A stretch of DNA of 64,000 nucleotides from assembly GCA_036172665.1 (NCBI GenBank), contig JAYKNF010000013.1:992001-1056000 (forward strand), written 5' to 3'. A program made the position numbers and the translations under genes. The first letter of the stretch is position 1, and every line of letters begins with the position of its first letter. This document shows positions 36,101 to 48,100 of the stretch, piece after piece. The notes under the pieces are model-generated. The model saw only the letters and a list, made by a program, of their open reading frames with translations. It did not search any database and had not been told where the DNA came from. Source of the stretch: Prosopocoilus inquinatus (taxonomy: Eukaryota > Arthropoda > Insecta > Coleoptera > Lucanidae).

Positions 36101-39100
36101 GTGGCGCACAATATTTTGACAGTAGTGAAAGAAACAAGCATGAAGCCTGATAACTTGATTTTTTGAAAAAAACGACAATCGTTTACATGACCATACGGGC
36201 ACACAGTTTGTCTCATTAATTATTGCGCACACCCTTATGTGTTCACAGAAAACATCATTGCTATTTCTTATAGAGTAAAACATATGACAGCGTAACTGAT
36301 AAATTCATGGACTTCAGCTTTGAGAAAACCAACAGTGCCTACATGCTTTTTTACGAACGATGTCCTTTGAATGGGACGGAGGGCGTCGATTGTGCGTCTA
36401 CAACGTTAGAATCGAGCGATAGTTCTTCAAATTCCTCGCAAAGTCCTTCATCACCCTCAGCAATTGCCACATTTGAACTTAGCAAGGAGCTTGAGGATTG
36501 GATTTGGCAGGATAACATGCACTTCATACAGGACAAGAATATTTTTGAGCACACCTATTTCAAGTTTGTATAATTTGTTTATTAATTATAGCAGTCGTTT
36601 ACCTTTCAGTTTTAAGAGTCAGTTCATGCATTTAATAGCAAAAATTGTTACACTTTATGCTTTTTGTTACACTTTATACTTCTTTCAGCTAGTTCTACAG
36701 AGTAATTTATCGTACATTAAAATTTTATGGACTTCTCCACTGATTTTCTATTTTATATTTTGCAGTGATAGCAATGATTTAAGTTAGCGGTAACGATCTA
36801 TTAGTAATATTCTTTCACAAACTAGAATATATTTTAATAGTGAATCGAGCTTCTGTTCCATTTGCTAATGAACACGGAAGTGCTTGGCGTTCTAAAACAG
36901 TTTTAGTCAATAACTTTCCATTACAGCGACCAACAAAAAATATTTATTTTTTTTATTGAAAAATTATTTACACTCCAGTCAAAATTTGCTTTTGCAGTCC
37001 TGAGAGATATTAAATGATGATAGTTTTGATGGTCGTGCTAAACTGGTTGCTAAGGTCCTTATGTTTTAAAGCAGACCAGAGGACCTATTCTTGACAAGTG
37101 AATTTTTGCTCTCGCATTTATAACATGCGAGTACGAAAAGCGTATACGCTTTAGATAACTTTTTAGATAACTTATTCTAGACCACTCGAAAATTTCGTTC
37201 GAAAATAAATGATAGCGCTCGCATTTATTCGAGTGACGAGATTTGGCAATGTCGCGGATTTGTCAAAATTCTGCCGTGTCTGTCGTGAATGATAATTATT
37301 GCAAAGCATTTTTCGTTTTGAAATTAAATCTAACTACGAAATTTACATAAGATATCTCGCGTTACTTTAAAAGTCGTTAAATATAAGTAAGTACGATTTA
37401 TTTTGTAATAGGTACACATATTGTTACAAATGAATTTTAAAACACTATTTGCGAAATGTAGGTACTCATTAAAATTACGCAAATTAATGGGATGTCAGTG
37501 ATTATAATGCATCGACAGTCTTCCTCAAATTATTACCTCAATTTAAGAGGACCCGTACCAAAGAAGAAAATATGAAACGGAGCGAATGCAGAATATAACA
37601 TCTAAGAAATCTGCGTGTCTAATGCTAGCTAAATACCTATAACGAAATTACAGAGTTACAAAATTTGTTAATTTTGAATTTTCTTAAGACCTTCAATTAA
37701 AATGGTCAGATTCCTAAGCCGAAGAAAAGAGGATGCAATGAAAAAGATTCTCAATAAATAGTACTGGGACTTATTTTGCATTATTTTAAAAATAGTGGAC
37801 GTCTGGCCACCCTACCTTCAGTCATCCCAACATAAGTAGAAATTTAGGTCCTCATACTTTCTCAAAATGGTCTCCGAAGTAAAGTAAAGCAAAGCTAATC
37901 GTCAAGGGATTTTCCTCTTTGCATCCCTCCTCTGTTCATTTAGTACAGAAATTCCTCTGCCATGATTATACATACTGACAATACTTATTCAATTTAATTC
38001 AAACATGAATTTTATCAAAAAGAAGCACAATAGTGAAACTTGTGTTTTTATGTAAAATGTCAAATTAATTTGCTACAATTTGACGTTAATTACAGTTACA
38101 AGCGCTCGCATAATAAAAAAAACGAGTGGTAATGTCCACTCGCAACAAAACCGCATACGTTTTGGAAAATCGAACGGTTAAGGCTGTTTGCTCGGCCTCA
38201 AAATCGTTTTTCCCATTTCCTGGGCTTATTTGTCATTAAAATCGTACCAATTTTTTAAATTTTTTAAAAATTTTTAAATAGTTTCTGTTGGGCGGCTAAA
38301 GGCTCGTTGTTCGATAATTGCCAAAAAGGCCTTAAAAAAAAATTAACATTAAAGAAATTCAAAAATGTAAGCCTTTAGCCGAAATTTCGCAGTATTCAAT
38401 AATAATAAACCGTTTAGTTTTTTTTTTATTTTTAAAAATAAGGTAAGGAAATGGGAAACAAATTTGAAATTTTCGGAATGAAATCGCTGAAATCAAATGT
38501 AGTATGTGATACACGCTAGCTCCGCCTTCGGGCCTAGTGCAAGAGGGGCGAATTCGTACATTCATTCTCCCGATTTAGTGACAGATGAAGAGTGAGTGAG
38601 AGCGAATGCGTTTCAGTGCGTATATGAGTGAAACACAGAATACACGCACCGTAAACACACGAACGCTATCGAGCGCTGCCAGAAAATAAAGTGCCTATAA
38701 TTCTAGATTCTAAGATTTCTCTTTTCAGAGTCGTGCTTTTTGGTAAATTTTTTACGCTAAATTGAAAGAAACATTTTTGTCATAACAAACTTCTGCAAAT
38801 CTGGTAGTCATGCACTTAATTAGTTTTAAAAAGGGAATGCTCAACAAATTTGTGTTATTTTGTTATTTATTGTGTACAGTACACATTTACCTTGACATCA
38901 TTAAAAATCCCTGTTAATGCATGTAATTAATATTATGTGATAACACAGGAATAAACAATAAGTAAAATGGGTCGGTGATTAGCATTTTGAATATCAAGTT
39001 CACCCAAATAGTGAAACGGAACTGCGTCAAATAATTTTTGTTTCTACACAACTAATTGAATAAAATATAAATACTTGATGAATACGAGGATTCAGATCTC

Positions 39101-42100
39101 ATCAACTGTAACCTAATCTACAACCACGGTTTCAAATTTGTAAGTGCATCTGCATTATACGATATTTTTAAACATTCGTCAAGCATCTCAAAAAAAAAAA
39201 AATTAAAAGCTTGTTTTTGATCCTGTTAATATTAACATTCTGGTGATAATAGTGCGGCCATTTTGAATCATATTGTACTACACACCAAAAGAATCTGGAA
39301 CACGTAATACGTTCTGTTGTAAATACGAGGAGTTAATTATTGTTGCTATCATGTATTCGTCCGTTTGTTTATTGCCGTGTTTTTTAAGTTTCTGTAGAAA
39401 CAAGTTTAAAATTGCATTCAAACTAATAGCGTTTTCCACTGGCTGCACTAGTGCGCACCGAGTATATTTCCAACTCGGTTCAGCTTTATGTAATAAAACG
39501 AGATGGAGATACACTCAGTGCATACCGGTGCAGCCAGCGGAAAACGCTATAATAAAATAACTCAAATATGTATGCACAATTCTCTCAAAATTTTTTTTAG
39601 TGGACATAATACAGTTAGATATTATATGGCATTATATACTATGGAATCTTGCAGAGCAGATTTCAAATACAGATCTATTTCAGAATTGTTACCAGAAAGA
39701 GGTTTCAACTGTCCAGATCGATCAGGATCGTTATTTTAATTTTCTTTTAAAGTCAGTATAGGCAGCATATGTTCTAAATAAAAATATTTTAACTTCGGCT
39801 TCATGTTATGCCAAAAATTGTCATCTTTTTTAATCTGAAAAAGAAAACTATTACAGGTGTGTTGGATTAAATTGCTTGTTATTTTTTTCTAAAATCGTCT
39901 ATAATTTCTATTTTATACACTAGTCTTCAAAACCATATCGGTTTTACTTATTTTTATTGACAAAATTATAGCTTTCGTGTGCTTAAAAGTTGAAACTATT
40001 ACAAAAATAATCTTATACGATTTCAGAAAAAAAACTATGTATTATGATGAATTCAGAACTTTCTTGACGTTTATGTAAATAACGTTACTGTTCACATATT
40101 CCATACAACGAATACAACTATTCGTTAAAGCCAACTGCCCTTGAATCTGATAATAGTAGATATGTGTTTTCTTCAGTTTCACAGTATTGCCATCCTGCTT
40201 CCTGAGGAGTTATTTTTAACTTCGCAAACTTATAGGGACACTTGATCTCAATTATAGCATCCTCACCAACTAGTCCATCAGGACTAGCTCCAAGATACGG
40301 CATTTCTTTAGATATAAATAATCCGCAGTTATCAACTTTATGTCTAAATTCCTGTGAAAATTGTTTTCTCGCAATTTCTTCATGGTCATGGCACCAGTTT
40401 GTAACTATACTTTCCGAAAAATTAGAGGAAATTAATTTTTATGCCAGTTTTTTGGCATCAGTTGTTTGACGTCTTTTACAGACAATGCCAAATTTCGTTG
40501 CTGTTAGTCTTCGCTCTTTATGCCATTTCACTTTGGTGATTTGCCCAACAGTGTTTCTCTCTAACGATTCTAACTCTACCTGGGCCTGCTCAAGTAGTTC
40601 ATTAAAGATGATTTCATTTCTTCTAAGTTTTCAAGAGGGATCACCTTTTCTATTATTTTCAAGAGGGATCACCTTTTCTATTAGTCCGTAGTCACCATCA
40701 GCTTCGGCTGCCTGCTTTCTTTTCTGCCTTACCCATGAAATAGTCGTGTTCTGCATTTTGGGTAAAAACGTCTCCTACGCAACTTTGACGTATATAGTGT
40801 GCCCGGATATAAAGATGATTAAATTAGCAAAAAGGTGCAAGTTCGAGAGCTTATTAACAATCCATTTTCAAATATTACTTGTCATGGCCAACTTGGTTAA
40901 AATTTTACAAAAACCAAAATCTCCTAATTTCTTTCTTAATGTCTTAACTTTTTGTTACTTAAGATATTGAGATGCGGTTTGAACTAGTTTGCACGATAAT
41001 TTAAGTGCTTTTATGGGCACTTAATAAAAGTAATCCCATTTTTACAAATTACACCTTCTTCTTCTAGTTCTACAATATTTCATTGTGCTTAATTTTATTT
41101 AGTGCACAGAAGATAAAGATAAAAAAGCAATCCACGTAAAATTAAAAAAAAAAAAAATTTATAGGGATAATAATAATGATAATGAAACAACAAAATGATG
41201 TTATTGATTTACAGAGGAACAGGTGATGCGTTTCTTTTTGTGCCGTTGTTTCAATTCTGATAAACTTTCACTTTCCGACAGACGTAGCTTTATTTCCCGA
41301 GTTTTACATAGTTTCTGTGTTAGATCAGGTCGCCGTTTTTATTTACATCACTTTTACATAAGAAATTTTACTCATCTGAGTGTGCGCTCGCCCTTAGAAA
41401 TCTGCAGAAGGCCGCGGGCGGTGCCCATGTGAATGAGGCCTTATCCAAATGTTGTAGGTGTGTCACAAACTGACATGTAAACCAATCAAAAATAAAGATC
41501 AGTGACAGCAGAGTCATAAATTACAAGGAAAACGTTTAAGTGGTAATTCTGTTCTCTGTTCTTTTCGTTTGTGTGTAAAAATGCAGGAACACATGTTGAA
41601 CGTATGTTTCTTCTAAATATATGCGAAAAATAGTGATACGCCCATTTGAAATCGAGTTCAGTTCTAAGCGAGCATACAGCCTTAAGAATACACACGTTCG
41701 CATTTTTTAAAATTCAAAAACCCGCTTGTCAAGAAGAAGTCCACTGCCACGGCTAAAGTAGGGGACCGAGCGAAAAATTATCCGAGTGAAACCTACGGCG
41801 AAAATCGATTCACAACTTTCTTGCGTCTTCGGTGTTTCGATTTGCCCCCGGAAAGTTACCCTATTTTGACCGTTTTTGCGTATTTTCGAGGATTGCAGGA
41901 GCTGCGGGGATTTCTATGGAAATCCGTAACTACCTATTCTAGATTATTCCTTCGGACGATTTTTGATGTCCCGCGCTAGGCGATCGGACGTCGAGTGGCG
42001 GCGCCAGGAGCGGAAATGTCCATGGGTTGCACTTTGCAGATCGATCGTGAAAAATTCTTTACGCCCCTTAAACTCGGTCGAATCGAAATTAGTTTCTCGT

Positions 42101-45100
42101 ACGGTCGAAAGGACCGAGGAATATCGTGCTGTGGGCCGTTTCGCGTTCCGACCCCAGGGGGAAAAGATTTCATATCCCCTCTTTCCCCGACCTTGTCCTA
42201 TCGAACCCCTGACCGCTCATCTCTGGAAACCTACGTCGAGCGGTGCTGTGGTTATTTAAAGCGGACCCCTTTTTCGACCTTTTTTTCGAAATTTTTTTTG
42301 GGGTATCGGAAGAGCCGCGCGTCATTGTATGGTAGAAAATGACGAGGAACGCGCCATTTCGAACCGATCGAAAGACCCGGGGAGCCGGTACAGTCCTGCG
42401 CTCTCGATAAAATTTCGAAAACTTTCGAGGACCGTGGAAAAGAAAGTCGAATACCTGGGGGCTCGAAATTCGCTGCGGACGTCCCCCAGTCCTTCCTCTG
42501 CAAGGCACCGGAGCGGCGATCGCCTTTGCCCCTTAGCAAGAAATAGAGACGCCCTCGAGCGTAGACGTGCGCTACGTGTATTTTAAATGGGTGAATTCGA
42601 AATTAAATTAAATTTGGCGGTTTTTTCCTCTGGACGCGGAGTTGTTGAGGGTAGGCGGACGCGCTCTCGTAGCTGGAAAGAGGGGTCGTCACGACGTCGT
42701 CCGGTGTCGGATTTCGCCCGGAAGGGGTAGTTTGTGCAGAAGGAAAATCGCAGCTTGGGAATTTGAAGGAATATCTGGGACAACGCCTAACGTATACAGG
42801 GTGATTCACGGAACCCGTTTGTTAAAAGTTTACGGACTTCCCCTTTGAATTTCTATTTCATATTTTGCAGTTATAAGTTATTTCATATTGCGGTTATAAA
42901 TTAGCGATAATGATCTATTAAAATATAATATTTCCAACTTTCGAGCACTTCCGCTTGTACCGGAAGCTGTCAACTTTCTTATTTTAAATGGAATATCCCT
43001 TTTTGTATTGCATTTTTGAAATCTTCATGAAATTCTAAAAATGTTTTGTGTAACAATATGATACGAGCAAAAGTAGCCGGTTTAGAGTTCTTGCCATTAA
43101 AAAAAAGTTCAAAGTTGCAATACCTTATTTATGTTACTGCCATATTTGTGTAATAAAAGCCATAATTTCAATTTTTGGTCTGTAGTAGGCTATACTCGTA
43201 GGCTTTCAGGTCATACCTAATTTTATACAAAATTGTTTATGGGCTGGTTGAAAAATAACTTCTGTTCGAATTGATTTCAACTGTCGAAGAGTCATGTTTT
43301 TTTTTAAATAGAACACCCAGTATTTTTTATACCATAAGAATCAAAATTAAATGTTCTTTCGAATTGTATCAGCATTCCCTTTACCCATCTCTTACCTCTC
43401 CCTTTCTATTCATGATTTTCTCTTTGACACATAATTTTTTTCAATTTTCAGTATTATTCCTGAATATTGTGCTATGAAAATTTAACAAACTGAGGTTTTT
43501 TTAATTAATTTCAGATTGTAAAATCAATTTCGTTTTAAAAACCGAAAAATAATATTTGAATACATAACGCGGAGTATGATCACGACTGATCAATTAAAGA
43601 ATCAATTCTATAACTGGGCTGCAGTCAAAAAAGGGGTAAGTAATCATGTGAAATTGTTCTTAGTGTTAATTATTAATTTTAAAATTTGTTTTGTAGAAAC
43701 CTTGATAAAGGAAATAAATTTTCCGAAAGCTCGGTTGATCTTTAAAAGAGTATTACTATCTACCCCTTTTTTGATTGCAGGCCAGTTATAGAATTGATTG
43801 AATACATAACTATCATCTGAACTTTTTATTTACATATGTCGCATGTATTAGAACTCTTATTATGACTTTTTACACATTTACAAAGAGAAATTTACAATTT
43901 ACTTACAATACAAAATTTTATGAAAATACAAAAATATTAAAAATAATACACAAATTGTTGCTTATAATAGTGGCTCTAAGTTTTCCTCAGCTATTTTTTA
44001 TTAGTAATAACTTTCTATTATGTCTAAGTAATAACATATTTACCTGGATATAGTAATTTTTTTACTTCTTGAATTGTCGATTTTTTTATCATCAAATACA
44101 TTTAATATATCTGCTCGAATATTCATTTTTTAGTTCTCCGTAGAGATTGAATTGTTTTTTTTTTTTTAATTCCTACTAGACGGATGATTTCAAAAATTAT
44201 AATTCCTCTAATTTTCATAGCCCACTATTTAAAAACAATACCGAAAAATTGAAAAAAAATCGGTTAAAAACAAATCATCGGTAACGAGTGAACTATAAGA
44301 GATAAGTACAGGGAATGCTAATACAGGACGAAAGAACATTTGAGCTGAGTCACATGGTATAAAAATATACTAGGCGTTTCATTTAAAAACATGACTTTTC
44401 CACAGTTGAAATCAGTTCGAATAAAAGTTACTTTTCAACCAGCCTGTATACAATCAAGTGCAAAATGGACATGATCTGAAAGAATGTTACTGTATTCCAC
44501 TACAGGCCAAGAATTAGCATCTTGGTTTTTGTTGCACAAAGATGGCAGTATCATAAACAAGGTTCTGCAAGTATGAGCTTTTTGTATAAAACGGAAATAT
44601 CTCGGAAACGGTTAATTTTTCTTGTATCACATGTTGCACAAAATATTTTTATAATTTTATGAAGATTTCAAAAATGAATTAAAAAACGGGTATTCCATTT
44701 AATATAAAAAAGTTGATAGCAAGTTCCGGTATAAGCGGAAGTGTCAGAAAATTGAAAATATTATATTTTGATAGATCCTTAACGTTAACATATAACCGCA
44801 AAATGTGAAACAGAAATTCAAAGCAGAAGTCTATAAAGTTTTAATGAATATGTTGCCTGAATTTCCCTGTATAATGGGTTTTACACAATAATATAAACTA
44901 ACTCAGTTAACAACGAATTAATTCCATTCCTATTAACAGTGAAGCAACGAAAAACATTAATAGAACTAAAAAAACGGAGATTAAACTAAAGCAATAAACA
45001 AGACTAAAAATTTTACTGTTACAAATTTGGGGATTCACAAATTATAGTCGTTAAATTTCAGAACACTTTAATTAAAAGCTGTCGCTTTACACAATTAACA

Positions 45101-48100
45101 ACACAGTTGTGATGAGCTTGTCTATCATATAACACATTTACAAAATGTACTTTCTACTGATTCGAGGTACGAACGAAAGTACGTACGAAATTTCTAGAAT
45201 GATCTCGTAGCTTCAGTCATATTCTTTGACGCAAGGTGGCGTGTCTGATGCTAAAAATAGATTTGTTTGCGCGTCACGGCTGTAACACCGCCCCCCTCTT
45301 AGTTCTGTTCGTCCCGAACAGAGTACGGAGCCAAACGGTCGATGCGGATCACTTTCATCTTCCCACGAGGTAGCTTTTGTATCCTATAGACCACATCATT
45401 GATCCTCTTAATTATTTGATAGGGTCCATCCCAAGGCGCCTGTAGTTTGGGGCACAGACCACAAGACCTTCTGGGGTTGTATAGCCACACCTGGTCCCCT
45501 TCTTGGAATCTTGTTTCATTGGCTCGTCGATCGTAGCGGGTCATCATTTTGTCTGTCGCCAAACTGATGTTACGTCGGACGTATTCGTGAGTGTTCCTTA
45601 CACGGCGTTCAAGTTCTTGCGGATATTGACTTCGTCCCAGTCGAGTTTCTGGTCGCCCAAATTTTAAGTCACAAGGCAGACGCATTTCTCTTCCGAATAA
45701 GACACTGTATGGAGTTCGTTTAGTAGTGTCATGCTCTGCAGAAGAGTACGCCATCAAGAAAAGGGGAAGATGTTCGTCAAAGTCCCGTTGGGTCTTGGAA
45801 ACTTTAGCCAAATGTCTCTCTAAAGTCCTATTGAATCGCTCCATCATTCCATCTGACTATGGGTGCTAGGGAGTTGTCCGCGTTTTGAAAATGCCTAGTA
45901 ATCTGGTCAATTCCTGGAAAATGTGTCCTTCAAAGTTCCTGCCTTGGTCGGAATGGATCTCCAAGGGTTCTCCAAATCTTGTTATCCAATTCTCTATCAA
46001 GGAATTCACAACGGTTATTGACTCTTGATTTGGCAAAGCATAACCTTCTGGCCAATTGGTGAAATAATCAGTTACTACCATGATGTATTTATTTCCACAG
46101 TTGGTTTCTGGAAATGGCCCAGCAATGTCAATGGCAATCCTCTCGAATGGAGCACCAACGTTGTAAAGGTGTAGTTTTCCGCGAGTCTTTTTCGCGGGTC
46201 CGGATACTAAAGCACATGTAGTACATCTGGCACACCAATTTTCCATATTAGTTCTACATTTCGCCCAGTAGAACTTTTCTTATACTTTCGACAATGTCTT
46301 GCTGATGCCCAAATATCCACCGGACGTACCGTCATGAATCTCTTCCAGAACTTCAGCGACCCTTGCCCTTGGAAGCACGAGTTGGTCCTTCATTTCACTT
46401 TCATCAGGTGTTTACCCTGTTCTCATTAGCAACCCATTCTTCAACTCCAGATAATCCCATTGTGTCCAATAAGTTTTAAATACTGAATTCTTCCCCGACA
46501 TCCCTGCCCAGGTGGGATGTTGCTGTCTTTTCTTCCATTCAGTTATGGTTCTTATTTCTGGATCTTCTCGCTGTTCCCTCTTAATGGTCTCGGTTTGCCA
46601 CCTGTCTGCTACGACGCCAATTCTTCTGATGGGAATTATCCCTTCTTTATTTTCTGTTTTTGAACAGTGCCGACAATCCTCAGAACAAGTAGTTCTTCTG
46701 GAGAGTGCGTCCGCATTATTATGGACACGACCTGGACGATGTTCGATTGTAAAATCATACTCCTGTAATCTTTCTAACCATCTGGCAAGCTGGCCTTCTA
46801 TGTTCTTAAACTGAAACAAACCAAACTTCAATGCTGCATGATCTGTTCGAAGATGAAACTGTTCTGTTGTCTTTACCACGGCAAGAAGATCCTTCCTGGT
46901 TACACAGTAGTTCCTTTCAGCTTTCGACGAAACTTTACTGAAGTAACCAATAACACGTTCTTGACCGTCTTGCACTTGTCGCATACGCCTTCAATCCCGT
47001 AGTTGCTAGCATCACTGTCAATAATAAACTTGCCCTCTGATCTTGGATAAGACAATATAGGAGCAGTCACCAAAAAATTCTTCAGATTGTCAAAGGCTTC
47101 TTAGCAGTCCACACTCCAGAAAAATGTTGTTTTTCCTTCGGTCAGCGTGTGTAGAGATTTCGCTGCCTTTGCAAAGTCCTTAACGAATCGTCTGTAATGG
47201 GTGTAGTGCTCCAAGAGACCTCTTCGGTGGTGGCCAGTTCTTAACAGCTGTTATCTTGTCCGGGTCGGTCGCAACTCGTTTCTCAGAGATAACATGTCCA
47301 AGGTATTTCACTTCCTTCTGGAAGAACTTGAATTTGACTGGATTTAATTTTAGCTTCTCCTCTTCAATCCTTTGGAAAACGTTCCTCAGATTTGCAAGGC
47401 ATTACCTTGAACTGCCATAGACCAGTACCTGCAGTGAAGGCTGTCTTTTCTTTGTCTTCGGGATGCATTCCAACTTGCCAATATCCACTTTTCAAGTCCA
47501 GAGTACAGAACCATCTCGCACCGGATAAGGTGTCAATTGTGTCATCAATCCGATGTAAGGGATAGCTATCCTTTTTCGTGATATCATTTAATTGCCTGTA
47601 GTCCACACAGAAACGCGTGCTGCCATCCTTTTTAGTTACAAGTACAACAGGAGATGCCCGTGGACTTTGCGATGGTTCAATAATTCTTTGGCCCTGCATC
47701 TTCTTGATTAACTTGTCAGCCTCTTCTCTCGTCCCCACTGGCAGTCTTCGTGCGTGTTGATGAATTGGATTCGAATCGCCAGTGTTTATTCTGTGCTGAA
47801 CAATGTCCGTCCGGGTTAAGTCTTCATCGGTAAAGGCAAAGATTATTTTGTATTGTCGAAACAGTCCTCCTATGTCTTCTGTTTCCATGGGTGTTAACGA
47901 TGTTGATACAACTTCAAACAATTTTTCTAACAGTGGTGGTAGAGTGTCGGACTGATGCCGAGCGCATGCATCGCTTACTTGAATGTGGTTCACAGAAGCA
48001 ATTGCTTCACATGTACCCGCCACTGTTCCGCTGGGTATGGTCACCGGGTAACTGTTGACATTTGCAAGACGAGTAGGAATTGTTTCTTGGATCTTCACCA

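Larger units (their letters stand above)
28568..36235. mobile_element. Large mariner/Tc1-type insertion filling intron 7-8, with nested insertions
   Basis: Inverted ends agggtgtgcg(t/c)a...aattaatgagaca start at 28,568 and finish at 36,235, with TA outside both (28566-28567, 36236-36237). The intron outside the element is exactly 50 bp. Its own transposase remnant is on the minus strand at 35.4-36.1 kb. Nested inside are 312-bp family copies, a family F element with a GC-rich insert, a small TIR element at 32.3 kb and a TIR element at 34.5-35.3 kb. Confidence 0.82.
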
